Source of the DNA: Sulfitobacter geojensis
GTDB lineage: Bacteria > Pseudomonadota > Alphaproteobacteria > Rhodobacterales > Rhodobacteraceae
Direction: 5' to 3'
Length of the DNA: 64,000 nucleotides
Assembly (NCBI RefSeq): GCF_000622325.1
Contig: NZ_JASE01000005.1
Span: 2,170,001-2,234,000, forward strand
Shown: piece after piece, positions 27,742 through 37,170 of the stretch
How positions within the stretch are numbered: position 1 is the stretch's first letter
Layout of the letters: each line of letters opens with the position of its first letter
The notes under the pieces: generated by a model
Told to the model about the DNA's origin: nothing
Databases searched by the model: none
What the model saw: only the letters and a program-made list of their open reading frames with translations
Position numbers and translations under genes: made by a program

Positions 27742-29280
27742 GTGAACCGTCAAAGGAACATACGCCGCGAATTGCACCATCTGCCGCTATTTTTGCAGCT
27801 GTTCGGGATCTGTGCCGCATCGATGCTGGTGCCCGCGGTTTACGGTCTTGTGATCCGTGACCACGACGGATCGCGCGCGTTCTTTTATGCGGCCCTGTTG
27901 GGATTGATCCTGTTTATGATGCTTGCCGTGGTGCTGAACGGCCGGCGGGTGCCGCAATCCGCACTTGGCCCCTTACTGGCACTGTTTTCTGCGTTTGTCT
28001 TTCTGCCGGTCTATTTCGCGATTCCCTTTGTCGAGGCCTTGCCAACCACTCGTTTCATCAATGCCTATTTCGAAATGGTCAGTGCCCTGACCACCACCGG
28101 TGCCAAGCTGTTTCAAGACCCTGGACGTCTGAGCGGCACGCTGCATCTGTGGCGCGCGCAGGTGGGCTGGATGGGCGGGTTGCTGATGTGGGTTGCGGCC
28201 TCCGCGATCCTGGCACCGCTGCACCTTGGCGGGTTTGAAGTCACGGCACAGGCCGAACCCGGACGGCGTGACACCGGTGAGGCGAACCGCATGACGCCGA
28301 TCGATCCGCGCAAGCGGGTGACCCGCGCGATGAAAGCCCTGCTGCCGATCTATGCGGGGCTGACCATGTTGCTATGGTTGTTGCTGCTGGCCGGCGGGGA
28401 CAGGCCGCTGACGGCTTTGTGCCATGCGATGTCGGTTATGGCGACGTCCGGCATCTCACCGGTCGGCGGGGTTGAAAACGCCGATATCGGCGTGACCGGC
28501 GAAGCGGTGATGTTGTTGTTTATGCTGTTTGCCCTGTCGCGGCTGACCTTTTCCAAAGACACCATCACGGCCACCCAAGGTGGTCTGCGCACCGATCCCG
28601 AATTCCGCATCGGCGTGTTTATTGTGCTGGCTGTACCGCTGCTGATCTTTTTGCGCCACTTTCTGGGGGCCTATGACGTCGCCTCCATGCAAAGCCTGTC
28701 GGAAGCGGCTTATGCCCTTTGGGGCGCGGTATTTACGGTCATGTCCTTTTTGACCACCACAGGTTTCGTGTCCGAACACTGGATTGATGCGCAAAACTGG
28801 TCGGGTTTGAATACACCGGGACTTGTCCTGATGGGGCTGGCCCTGACGGGCGGCGGTGTTGCGACAACAGCGGGCGGCGTCAAGCTGCTGCGGGTGTTTG
28901 CGCTTTACGTGAATGGCACGCGGGAAATGGAACGCTTGGTGCACCCTAGTTCGGTCAGCGGGGCAGGGGCTGCGGGTCGGCGCTTGCAATCGAATGGCGC
29001 GTTCATCGCGTGGATCTTCTTTATGCTTTTTGCGATTTCGCTGGCCGCGATCATGCTTCTGTTGACCTTGACGGGCAGTAATTTCGAACAGGCGCTGGTG
29101 CTTTCTGTGGCCAGCCTGTCCACCACCGGGCCGCTCACGCAATATGCTGCGGATGTGCCGATCAAGCTGATCGAATTGACCCCTGTCGCCAAAGCGATCC
29201 TATGTGGGGCAATGGTATTGGGACGGCTGGAAACGCTGGCCATTATCGCACTTTTAACCCCCGATCTGTGGCGGGCATGA
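27742..29280 (+). CDS. trkH: Trk potassium uptake channel subunit TrkH
   Basis: 512 residues with the four M1-P-M2 repeats of the Trk/HKT superfamily. Selectivity-filter-like loops are visible, including SALTTTGAKLF, MATSGISPVGG, FLTTTGFVSEHW and SLSTTGPLTQY. It conducts potassium across the inner membrane together with TrkA. The GTG start at 27742 is the only good one; an overlapping ATG two bases earlier is followed directly by a stop. It probably forms an operon with trkA, and hfq follows 168 bases downstream. Confidence 0.95.
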   Translation: MNRQRNIRRELHHLPLFLQLFGICAASMLVPAVYGLVIRDHDGSRAFFYAALLGLILFMMLAVVLNGRRVPQSALGPLLALFSAFVFLPVYFAIPFVEALPTTRFINAYFEMVSALTTTGAKLFQDPGRLSGTLHLWRAQVGWMGGLLMWVAASAILAPLHLGGFEVTAQAEPGRRDTGEANRMTPIDPRKRVTRAMKALLPIYAGLTMLLWLLLLAGGDRPLTALCHAMSVMATSGISPVGGVENADIGVTGEAVMLLFMLFALSRLTFSKDTITATQGGLRTDPEFRIGVFIVLAVPLLIFLRHFLGAYDVASMQSLSEAAYALWGAVFTVMSFLTTTGFVSEHWIDAQNWSGLNTPGLVLMGLALTGGGVATTAGGVKLLRVFALYVNGTREMERLVHPSSVSGAGAAGRRLQSNGAFIAWIFFMLFAISLAAIMLLLTLTGSNFEQALVLSVASLSTTGPLTQYAADVPIKLIELTPVAKAILCGAMVLGRLETLAIIALLTPDLWRA

Positions 29281-29402
29281 GGCGTACCAACGCCCGTCGA
29301 TGTTGCAGCGCTGACACTGATTGGCGTCAAAAGTACAAAGCGCATGGAAATTTGGGCTGGAAACTCCGTTCTCGCAAGGCCATAGTCGGTTGACGATGGG
29401 GA

Positions 29403-29420
29403 GGGCTCGATGCGGAGCCC
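29403..29420 (+). promoter_or_regulatory. Small hairpin in the hfq leader
   Basis: GGGCTC and GAGCCC form a six-base stem with a six-base loop, ending 28 bases before the hfq start. hfq mRNAs in other bacteria are autoregulated in the leader; whether this stem takes part is unknown. The ribosome site before hfq is weak. Confidence 0.3.
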
Positions 29421-29448
29421 AGCAAGAATAAATGAATCGAGAATAATA

Positions 29449-29688
29449 ATGGCGTCTGACAGACAGAACCTTCAGGATGCGTTCCTGAACCACGTGCGCA
29501 AGACCAAGGTACCGGTCACCATTTTCCTGATCAACGGCGTAAAGCTGCAAGGTGTCATCACGTGGTTTGACAACTTCTGTGTGCTGCTGCGCCGCGATGG
29601 GCAATCACAGCTGGTGTATAAACACGCCATCTCGACGATCATGCCCAGCCAGCCGATCAGCCTGTATGAGGGCGAAGACGCTTCTTGA
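29449..29688 (+). CDS. hfq: RNA chaperone Hfq
   Basis: 79 residues. Hfq forms a hexameric ring that pairs small RNAs with mRNAs. Sm1 ([26 protein letters not shown]) and Sm2 ([14 protein letters not shown]) are both present; the proximal-face YKHA is exact. The C-terminal tail is short (SLYEGEDAS), as usual in Rhodobacterales. ATG 29449 ([10 protein letters not shown]) fits the family; a longer frame from 29410 would add 13 non-conserved residues. The stop overlaps the hflX start (TTGA). Confidence 0.97.
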
Positions 29689-30983
29689 GCAAAGCGCCCT
29701 TCCAGATTGATGACAGCGACGGTCCCCGCGTAACGCGTGCATGGGTCCTGCATCCTGACATCCGCAGCAATGCCGACAGGCGCGACCCTGTACCCGCTTT
29801 GGCCGAAGCGGTTTCGCTGGCGCGCGCGCTGCCGGCGCTTGAAGTTGCAGGGGCGGACATTGTGCCGCTGCGCAAAGTCGATGCAGGCAAACTGTTCGGC
29901 AAGGGCAAGATCAAGGAAGTCCATGATCTGCTAGAGGAAAACGACGTTGAGCTGGTATTGGTAGACGGCCATGTCAGCCCCGTCCAACAGCGCAATCTCG
30001 AAAAGGCCTGGGGCGTCAAACTGCTTGACCGCACCGGCCTGATCCTGGAAATTTTCAGCGACCGTGCCGCCACCCGTGAAGGGGTGTTGCAGGTCGAAAT
30101 GGCCGCCTTGAACTATCAGCGCACCCGCCTTGTTCGGGCATGGACCCACCTTGAGCGCCAGCGTGGCGGGTTGGGGTTTGTCGGGGGACCGGGCGAAACC
30201 CAGATCGAGGCCGACCGCCGTGCCATTGACGACCAACTGGTGCGCCTGCGCCGACAGCTGGAAAAGGTGGTGAAAACCCGTGCCTTGCACCGTGCTGCCC
30301 GCGCCAAGGTACCCTATCCGATTGTTGCATTGGTCGGTTATACCAACGCGGGGAAATCGACGTTATTCAACCGGTTGACCGGTGCCGATGTGATGGCCAA
30401 GGACATGTTGTTTGCCACGCTTGACCCCACGATGCGCAGTCTTGTGCTGCCCGACGGACCGGAAATTATCCTGTCGGATACAGTTGGTTTCATCTCTGAT
30501 CTGCCCACCGAACTCGTCGCAGCCTTCCGTGCCACTCTGGAGGAAGTGCTCGCCGCAGATATCATCCTGCATGTGCGCGATATCAGTCACGCCGAAACCG
30601 AAGAACAAGCCAGCGACGTGCGCGAGATCATGACCACTTTGGGCGTTTCCAAGGATACGCCGACCTTTGAAATCTGGAATAAGGTCGACCTTTTGCCGCC
30701 CGAAAGCGCTGACGCAATGCGTGCACGCGCCGAGCGTGATGCGGCCGTTCTGGCGATTTCAGCCATCACAGGCGAAGGGCTGGAAGAACTACAGGCCTAT
30801 GTGGCCGAAGCCTTGCAAGGGGCGGTGCGCGAGGCCGACCTGTCCCTAGGCTTTGCCGAAGGCAAGAAACGCGCGTGGCTGTTTGCGCAGGATATTGTGG
30901 TGAAAGAAGCCCAGACGGATGAAGGATTTGACATCACCGTCCGCTGGTCCGCCGCGCAAGAGGCACAGTTTCAACGGCTTTGA
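29685..30983 (+). CDS. hflX: Ribosome-splitting GTPase HflX
   Basis: 432 residues from a TTG start coupled to the hfq stop. The N-terminal HflX domain has the GKGKIKEV segment and the glycine-rich [19 protein letters not shown] linker. The G domain has G1 GYTNAGKST (218-226), G3 DTVGFI and G4 NKVDL. HflX splits stalled 70S ribosomes after stress. The TTG start is unusual, but the family N-terminus and the four-base overlap support it. Confidence 0.94.
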
Positions 30984-30986
30984 GGC

Positions 30987-31030
30987 CAAAAGTCTTTCAA
31001 GACTTTTGACCGGAAAATTTGAATTTTCCG
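30987..31030 (+). terminator. Two tandem perfect palindromes downstream of hflX
   Basis: The first is CAAAAGTC/GACTTTTG around a TTTCAA centre (30987-31008); its arms can extend to nearly the whole length. The second is CGGAAAATT/AATTTTCCG around TG (31011-31030). They start three bases after the hflX stop, so a transcription-end or mRNA-stability role is likely, although no long T-tract follows. Confidence 0.5.
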
Positions 31031-31073
31031 ACCCCCGCCTCAGATGTAGCTGAACCTGACCGGAGACAGCCAA

Positions 31074-31475
31074 ATGACCCTCATCCTGCTATATATTTCA
31101 ACCTTCGTGATATTCCTCGGGCTTGATTACCTTGGCCTGACCAATATCGTAAAACCTGTTTTTGACCGCCATATCAGCGCGTTATTGTTGGAAAACTTCC
31201 GCATCATGCCGGCGTTCGCTTTCTACGCCTTTTATGTTGGGGTCTTGTTGTGGTTCGTGTCGTGGCCCGCCGTGACACAGGATAAGTCGCTGTTTTGGGT
31301 GCTGGGCAATGCTGCGTTGATCGGTGCGATGGGGTATGGCACCTATGAATTCACCAATCTGGCGGTGATGAAAGACTGGACGTGGGACATGGTGGTAACG
31401 GATTTGACCTGGGGCACAGCGCTGACCGCAGTGTCTGCAACCGGCGGCGTCTATATAACACGCGCCTTGCTTTAG
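31074..31475 (+). CDS. DUF2177-family membrane protein
   Basis: 133 residues with four hydrophobic segments: LILLYISTFVIFLGLDYLGL, MPAFAFYAFYVGVLLWFV, VLGNAALIGAMGYGTYEFTNLAV and a last one before the C-terminus. The pattern YEFTNLAVMKDWTWDMVVTDLTWG matches DUF2177. It is an inner-membrane protein of unknown function. The stop overlaps the convergent pseudouridine synthase gene by four bases. Confidence 0.88.
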   Translation: MTLILLYISTFVIFLGLDYLGLTNIVKPVFDRHISALLLENFRIMPAFAFYAFYVGVLLWFVSWPAVTQDKSLFWVLGNAALIGAMGYGTYEFTNLAVMKDWTWDMVVTDLTWGTALTAVSATGGVYITRALL

Positions 31476-32035
31476 GCACCCGTTTCCGACGCCCATCGCC
31501 AAGCGCCCGGTTGCAGATCGTTCAAGGCCCAATCGCCGATTTGCCAGCGGATCAATCGCAGGGTCGGCAGGCCGACATGGGCGGTCATCCGTCGCACCTG
31601 CCGGTTGCGCCCTTCGCGGATCGTGATGCGCAACCATGCATCCGGCACAGTTTTTCGAAACCGCACAGGCGGGTCCCGTTGCCACAAGCCTTCGGGTGTA
31701 TCAATCTGGGTGATCTCTGCAGGGGCGGTTTTGCCATCTTTCAGGATCACCCCCTTTCGTAGCGCGTCCAGACCAGCCGCATCCGGCGTGCCCTCGACCT
31801 GAACCAGATAGGTTTTCGGACGTTTGTATTTCGGATGGGCAATACGTGCCTGCAAGGCCCCGTTGTCCGTCAATACCATCAACCCTTCACTGTCGCGGTC
31901 CAGCCGGCCTGCGGGGTAAAATCCGGGCTCGTTGATATAGGCGGACAGGGTCGGGCGCTTTGATCCTTCGGTGCCCTTGTCGGTGAATTGTGACAGGACG
32001 CCGAAGGGTTTATTCAACAGGATGACGCGGTTCAT
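31472..32035 (-). CDS. 23S rRNA pseudouridine synthase, RluE/RsuA type
   Basis: 187 residues, start at 32035 (MNRVILLNKPFGVLSQF). Family hallmarks are the catalytic aspartate motif AGRLDRDSEGLMVLTDNG, the KTYLVQVEG strand and REGRNRQVRRM near the C-terminus. There is no S4 domain, as in RluE, which modifies U2457 of 23S rRNA in E. coli. The ATG overlaps the stop of the penicillin acylase gene (ATGA), an odd pairing of functions. Confidence 0.92.
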   Translation of the reverse strand: MNRVILLNKPFGVLSQFTDKGTEGSKRPTLSAYINEPGFYPAGRLDRDSEGLMVLTDNGALQARIAHPKYKRPKTYLVQVEGTPDAAGLDALRKGVILKDGKTAPAEITQIDTPEGLWQRDPPVRFRKTVPDAWLRITIREGRNRQVRRMTAHVGLPTLRLIRWQIGDWALNDLQPGAWRWASETGA

Positions 32036-34500
32036 GGTGATACGGGGGTCAGTGTTGTCACCCCCACCGATGCTGCCCGTGCAAGGTCCGCATCCAGCGA
32101 CATCGGGATATATTCGCCGCGCCGCCACAGTTGCGCCAGATCATCATAATGGCGCGACAGAAAATGGCCGGATTGGCCGGTTGAGCTGACAAAAACCGAC
32201 GAATCCGGATCGGCAAAATCGTAAACTCCACGGTAGCCTGCGCCGTGAACGTTGTTGAAAGGGTCAGGATCGCTGCCTTTGGTCAACCCGCGTTGCAAAG
32301 TATGATCCCCACCCGATGTCGATTGGCGGATGTTCACAAAATAGCGCAGCACCGGCACTGTTCCCAAAACCTGATGGTCATGGGTCGCCTGATGCGCATC
32401 TCCCCAGCGCAGGCTTTCCAGTTCCGGGCCCCACGTCTCGTTGATCCAAAGCAGCGCATCATCGAGCGCCAGCCGCGCCATCTCAGCGCAATCTTCGACG
32501 CGGGCCGATTGCAATACGTCACACCAGACGCTCGCGCCGTTCACATCGCGAAATACACGTTCGATGAACAGCGGTTGCACATGATCGAATTCAGCGGCCA
32601 GCGGGCCAAGTTCGTCCTGTATCAACCGTTCCTGAAGGCTGCGCAGCCACGCGGCATAGATCAGCGGTTCGGGCATATGTTCGTTCATCTCACCCGACCA
32701 GCCCGCCAGCAGGATCAAGGCCCGCTGACGCTGGCGTTCGGCTGTACCGTCAGCGGCGGCTTCACCGGTGAACCACAATTCTGCGCCAATCAGAGGCAGG
32801 AGCGAGCGTGCGGTAAAGCTGACCGTATCAAGCTGTGCTTCGATAAAGCTGTCGCGGGTGTGGACCTGCCGCGTTTGCATCAACCGTTGCCAGCGCTGCA
32901 CCCGCTGCGTGTCGCCCCAAACAAACGAGACATGGTTGGGAAACGGGCGATCCACGGTTTTGTTGTTGGTATTGCCCAGAATGCCGCCGACTGGTGCGAT
33001 AAATTCCGGATTGGCCGTATAGGGCAGGGTGCCCTGCCAGCGGTTCGCCGCGACCCAACCTTGCGAGGGCATGCGCCCCTGACTTTGGTGACCTGCGTCG
33101 CGTCGCGGCATCGCACCGATCATCTTCATTGCGATATTTTCGCGGTCCACCAGCGTCAGGTTCTGCGCCGGTGCGATATAGGTTTGCGCGGCCTTGATCC
33201 CGTCTTCTACGGATTTCGCATCCATCAGGGCCATTGCCGCTGCCAGCGACGTGTCGCGCGGGGTTAGTACCGTCCAGTTGACAGATGTAACGTGACCCGG
33301 CGGGGTGATGCTGGCGAGGTTGTAGTGCGTTCCGGGCAGCACCGGCCCGTTTTCCGTCCAGCGCAGCGTCAGCGTTACAGGATCTTCGTCTTTAATGGTG
33401 ATGATCGATGCGCGGGTGGTAAACTCCTTGAACCCCTCCGGTGTGCGGTATTGTTCGCGATTATCGGGGTTTATTTCTTCGATATAAACATCCTGATCAT
33501 CAAGATAAGCGGAGGTCAGCCCCCAGCCCAAAGCGCCACTGCGCCCTGTCAAGACAACCGGCATGCCCGGAATTGTGCCCCCAATCACACCACCGGATTG
33601 CAACTCAAGCCGCGCCAGATACCAAACCGACGGGGCGGTAAAGCCCAGATGCGGATCATTGGCCAGCAAGGTGCCACCGGACGCGGAACGCGAAGGTGCG
33701 GCCGCCCAAGCATTGGACGCACCGGCAAAGGCCAAATCCTTGAACGGGGACAACGGGTGGGGATCGAGCGGCATATTGGCTGCATGCCGGCTCACATCAG
33801 GAAACAGGCTGGCGTATTCGGGCAAGGCGGCCACACCCGATCCGGGAAAGTCGGGCAGAATGTCGCGCACCCGCTTTTCATCCGGCAGGGCCAAAGAGGT
33901 GCGGGCACGGATGACTTCGGCCTGAAGGTGGCCCGACAGCTGCACCCCTAGCAGTTTTGTGATCGCAACCGAATCTGCCGGACGCCAGGGGGCCATCGGC
34001 GCATTAAACAGCAGCATTTCAGGGGCACCGCGCCCCAAGGCTTCGGAGTTGATCTGGTTCAGGCGCGCGTTCACACCTGCAGAATAAGCTTCGAGGGCGG
34101 CGCGGGTTTTCGCGTCCAGCGTGGCGGCGGATTGCACTGACAGCGGATAAAGGTCCAAGCGGCGCATCAGCTTGTCGATGTCCAGCGTGGAGGATCCGAA
34201 AACTTCGCTTAGCCGCCCCTGCGCCGTGCGGCGCAGCATGATCATCTGCCACATGCGGTCCTGCGCATGGGCAAAGCCAAGACCAAAGAACACATCCGCA
34301 TCCGACTCGCCAAAGATATGGGGCACATTGGCGTTGTCGCGCACGATTTCGACAGGTGCCTCCAAACCGCGCACCGTCACATCATCGGTGTAATCTGGCA
34401 GGGATCGCGAAGCGAGCCAGTAGACCGTAGCGATGGTCAGCACGCAAAGCACCACGAGGGTGGCGGCAAGGCGGATAAGCCAGCGAAAGATCAGGGCCAT
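32032..34500 (-). CDS. Penicillin acylase family protein (Ntn hydrolase)
   Basis: 822 residues. After an N-terminal hydrophobic signal or anchor (about residues 3-30) come the alpha-subunit-like region and a spacer; the autocatalytic nucleophile is Ser262 in GASNAWAAAP, which would become the N-terminus of the beta subunit. Conserved later parts include ANDPHLGFTAPSVWYLARL, GTIPGMPVVLTGRSG and the GGxxGNTNNKT-type segment near residue 480. Family members in proteobacteria cleave acyl amides, including penicillins and acyl-homoserine lactones, in the periplasm; substrate here is unknown. The start at 34500 avoids an upstream extension into a repeat. Confidence 0.93.
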   Translation of the reverse strand: MALIFRWLIRLAATLVVLCVLTIATVYWLASRSLPDYTDDVTVRGLEAPVEIVRDNANVPHIFGESDADVFFGLGFAHAQDRMWQMIMLRRTAQGRLSEVFGSSTLDIDKLMRRLDLYPLSVQSAATLDAKTRAALEAYSAGVNARLNQINSEALGRGAPEMLLFNAPMAPWRPADSVAITKLLGVQLSGHLQAEVIRARTSLALPDEKRVRDILPDFPGSGVAALPEYASLFPDVSRHAANMPLDPHPLSPFKDLAFAGASNAWAAAPSRSASGGTLLANDPHLGFTAPSVWYLARLELQSGGVIGGTIPGMPVVLTGRSGALGWGLTSAYLDDQDVYIEEINPDNREQYRTPEGFKEFTTRASIITIKDEDPVTLTLRWTENGPVLPGTHYNLASITPPGHVTSVNWTVLTPRDTSLAAAMALMDAKSVEDGIKAAQTYIAPAQNLTLVDRENIAMKMIGAMPRRDAGHQSQGRMPSQGWVAANRWQGTLPYTANPEFIAPVGGILGNTNNKTVDRPFPNHVSFVWGDTQRVQRWQRLMQTRQVHTRDSFIEAQLDTVSFTARSLLPLIGAELWFTGEAAADGTAERQRQRALILLAGWSGEMNEHMPEPLIYAAWLRSLQERLIQDELGPLAAEFDHVQPLFIERVFRDVNGASVWCDVLQSARVEDCAEMARLALDDALLWINETWGPELESLRWGDAHQATHDHQVLGTVPVLRYFVNIRQSTSGGDHTLQRGLTKGSDPDPFNNVHGAGYRGVYDFADPDSSVFVSSTGQSGHFLSRHYDDLAQLWRRGEYIPMSLDADLARAASVGVTTLTPVSP

Positions 34501-34774
34501 AGGGCGCTCCGGGTGTTTTGGTCGCCTGTCGATACCGCAACTTGGGGGCATGTAAAAGTACATCCCTTGAGGGACGCGCGGACAGCGGGGAATTTCGAAG
34601 GATCTAACGCCGCTGTGCACGCGCAAACGGGGGGCGTTTGGCGAGAGTGCGGACAGTATATAAGGCCAAAAAGAGGAGGGGGCGCCGGTCTGGTCGTGAG
34701 TGCGGTGCCGAGATTATTGGGGTAGAGAGGGACGCGCCGCAGATTGCGGATGCACGGCGCGTCTTTTCGTGCGT
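34501..34774. other. Intergenic region with repeat copy 2 and a GC-rich hairpin
   Basis: This 274-base gap lies between two minus-strand genes and shows no coding sequence I can support. It contains copy 2 of the hairpin-plus-box repeat (34624-34678) and a strong hairpin GACGCGCCG/CGGCGCGTC (34731-34763, 15-base loop). The hairpin begins 12 bases beyond the YSC84 stop codon and may end that transcript, although the T-tract lies on the plus strand only. Confidence 0.6.
34624..34678 (+). repeat. Copy 2 of an intergenic hairpin-plus-box element
   Basis: A six-base stem CAAACG/CGTTTG with a five-G loop (34624-34640) precedes a box at 34654-34678 that begins CAGTATAT, then three variable bases, then GCCAAAAAGAG. 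The box aligns without gaps to copies at 5293 and 56112. Confidence 0.55.
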
Positions 34775-35341
34775 TCAGGGGATGATGCGGGTGTATTTTG
34801 TGCCTTCCAGCGTCGCGCCAACCCGCAGGCCGGCGCGCCCGAAGACCGCGGCGAGCACGGGGGCGAGTGCGGTTGTTGTCGCCGCCTCGACCGAGTCACC
34901 GCGATCGGAGATCACATATTCAAGGTCGGCGCCTGCCGCCCAACCCGGCGAACGGCGAAAGCCCATCAGCGCGTCCTCGGTCATGAAGAACAGCACATGG
35001 GCATATTGCTGTGCGCCGATTTGCAAACCACCGGAGGCTTTGGCGACGGAATAGTAATCTACCGTTGTGTCATTGATCAGCAAGGCACCGCGCCCGTAAG
35101 CACCGCCCAGACCAAGGCCCGCTTCGGTGACCAATGGCATAACCAGCATGCCGTTGGCTTTCTGCGCCAGTTGCAAAGTGTTGGGGTAGCTGCGGTACAT
35201 TTCGTCCAGCGTGGCGCTGACACGTGCGTCGATGGTTTGCGAACCATATCCGCCCACACCGTTGCCGCATGCAGCCAGTGCAGCACCAGCCGCCAATGCG
35301 CCAAAGGTAAAGGCGCGCCGCGCATAAATCGGATTGCTCAT
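34775..35341 (-). CDS. YSC84-domain lipoprotein
   Basis: 188 residues from ATG 35341. The N-terminus carries a twin-arginine-like NPIYARRAFTFGALAAGAALAAC that ends in a lipobox (LAAC). The mature part is a YSC84/SYLF domain with the signature KANGMLVMPLVTEAGLGLGGAYGRGALLIND and the repeats SGGLQIGAQQYAHVLFF. SYLF domains bind phosphoinositides or other lipids in eukaryotes; bacterial role is unknown. Predicted periplasmic and lipid-anchored. Confidence 0.87.
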   Translation of the reverse strand: MSNPIYARRAFTFGALAAGAALAACGNGVGGYGSQTIDARVSATLDEMYRSYPNTLQLAQKANGMLVMPLVTEAGLGLGGAYGRGALLINDTTVDYYSVAKASGGLQIGAQQYAHVLFFMTEDALMGFRRSPGWAAGADLEYVISDRGDSVEAATTTALAPVLAAVFGRAGLRVGATLEGTKYTRIIP

Positions 35342-35492
35342 CTTGTTTGCCTGTAATTGTTGCCTGATGCCGGTTTGTTCCGGCTTGAGCATAACTATAG
35401 GCGGTTTTTTGCGGCTTGTCATGGGGGAAGGTGGTTTGGGCGGATTGGTGCTGTGACAGGGGTCCGCGCGGTGCCCGGAATGCCCGATGAGA

Positions 35493-36491
35493 TCACCCGT
35501 TCAAGAGCCGCGCCGCCGCCGGTGCGAAATAACTCAGCACCCCGTCACAGCCCGCCCGCTTGAAGGCCATCAAGCTTTCCATCATCACACGTTCCTCGTC
35601 GATCCAGCCGTTTTGCGCCGCGGCTTTGATCATGCTGTATTCACCGGACACCTGATAGGCAAAGGTCGGCGCACCAAAGGCGTCTTTTACACGGCGGCAA
35701 ATGTCGAGATAGGGCAGACCCGGTTTCACCATCACCATATCCGCGCCTTCAGCGAGATCGCGCGCGACCAGACGCAAGGCTTCGTCGGAATTGGCAGGAT
35801 CCATCTGATAGGTTTTCTTGTCCCCCGTCAAAGCACCCGAAGCACCGACCGCATCGCGAAACGGGCCGTAAAAGGCACTGGCGTATTTGGCGGCGTAGCT
35901 CAGAATGGTGACGTCCTGATGACCGGTCTCTTCAAGCGCCGTGCGAATGGCGGCGATGCGGCCATCCATCATGTCGGAGGGGCCGATGATATCAACGCCT
36001 GCTTCGGCTTGGGCGAGGGACATTTTGACCAATGCCTCGACCGTGCGATCATTTACGATAATGCCGTCTTCGACAAAGCCGTCGTGGCCATTGATGTTAT
36101 AGGTATCAAGCGCGACGTCACTCATCACGGCCATGTTTGGAAAACGCGCCTTGATCGCGGCGATCGCGCGGTTGGCGTGGTTCTGCGGATCCCATGCGCC
36201 GGCGCAATCTTCGGTGCGCTCTTCAATCCCAGTATAGGGAAAAATGCACATCGCCCCAATGCCAAGCGCGTCGGCCTCTGCGGCTGCCTCCACGATCTTG
36301 TCGACGGATCGGCGCATGACACCGGGCATTGAAGGGACCGGTTCCTCGATGCCTTCGCCTGCACGGACAAATACCGGCCAGATCAGATCCCCGACCTCCA
36401 GCGCGTTTTCCCGCACCAAAGCACGCAAAGCAGGCGTTGCGCGGGTGCGCCGCAGGCGGGTGGCGGGAAAGGGGGCTTGGACAGGGGTCAT
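35493..36491 (-). CDS. hemB: Delta-aminolevulinic acid dehydratase (porphobilinogen synthase)
   Basis: 332 residues. HemB joins two 5-aminolevulinate molecules into porphobilinogen in tetrapyrrole synthesis. The two catalytic lysines are Lys202 (AAKYASAFYGPF) and Lys256 (MVMVKPGLPYLD). The active-site metal motif at 127-138 reads ALDTYNINGHDG, with Asp/Ala in place of the cysteines of zinc enzymes, so it is a zinc-independent, magnesium-type HemB. The start at 36491 (MTPVQAPFPATRLRR) gives the family N-terminus. Confidence 0.97.
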   Translation of the reverse strand: MTPVQAPFPATRLRRTRATPALRALVRENALEVGDLIWPVFVRAGEGIEEPVPSMPGVMRRSVDKIVEAAAEADALGIGAMCIFPYTGIEERTEDCAGAWDPQNHANRAIAAIKARFPNMAVMSDVALDTYNINGHDGFVEDGIIVNDRTVEALVKMSLAQAEAGVDIIGPSDMMDGRIAAIRTALEETGHQDVTILSYAAKYASAFYGPFRDAVGASGALTGDKKTYQMDPANSDEALRLVARDLAEGADMVMVKPGLPYLDICRRVKDAFGAPTFAYQVSGEYSMIKAAAQNGWIDEERVMMESLMAFKRAGCDGVLSYFAPAAARLLNG

Positions 36492-36611
36492 GCAAAAATA
36501 CCTCACAAATGCGCTTCGCAGTCTTTCCACGAAAAATCTGTGCACTCAAGGGTAGGAATTGCCCGCGACCTTGGGTATCACCCGATGACTTTAACCTGCT
36601 GAGGCGCGACG

Positions 36612-37139
36612 TTGGACTGGTACCAGACGCTTTTCGAAATCATCGACATGCGCTCGTTCTCGAACCTGTGGTTCTGGATCGTGCTGGCCGTTGTCTGGTC
36701 CACGGCCAGCCACTGGGTGCTGGGCGTGCCTTATGACATGGTGCTGCGGGCGAAACGTTATGGCGAAGACGCGCAGGTAGACCTTGAAGACATGGTGCGC
36801 ATCAATGTGAACCGTTTGCTATATATCGGGCGTGTGTCGGGGCTTTGGCTGGCGGGATTGGCCTGCTTTTTTCTGACCATGCTGGTGCTTTTGGGGTTCG
36901 TTTATCAGAATGAATTCGCGCAGGCCGTGTTTTTGCTCGCATTGCCCCTGTCGATGGTCGGCATGCTGAGCCTGTCCACCGCGCGCATCATCGAGGCCGA
37001 GAATTCGACCGGCGACATCTTGTTCAAGCGGATGAACCGGCACCGGCTTTACACCCAGATCATCGGGATGGTGGCGATTTTCGTGACCGCCCTTTGGGGG
37101 ATGTATCAGAATATGAACCTTGGACCTTTGGGCGGTTGA
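36612..37139 (+). CDS. Conserved membrane protein of unknown function
   Basis: 175 residues with four hydrophobic segments: FSNLWFWIVLAVVWSTASHWVLG, LWLAGLACFFLTMLVLLGFVY, a third around FAQAVFLLALPLSMVGML, and IIGMVAIFVTALWGMYQ. A cytoplasmic loop with RAKRYGEDAQVDLEDMVRINVNRL lies between the first two. The TTG at 36612 has GAGG seven bases upstream; an ATG at 36648 would remove 12 residues and is the alternative start. I do not recognise the family. It lies 31 bases before mfd and may share its transcript. Confidence 0.72.
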   Translation: MDWYQTLFEIIDMRSFSNLWFWIVLAVVWSTASHWVLGVPYDMVLRAKRYGEDAQVDLEDMVRINVNRLLYIGRVSGLWLAGLACFFLTMLVLLGFVYQNEFAQAVFLLALPLSMVGMLSLSTARIIEAENSTGDILFKRMNRHRLYTQIIGMVAIFVTALWGMYQNMNLGPLGG

Positions 37140-37170
37140 CACTGCGGTTTCAAACACCAATTGAGACCCC

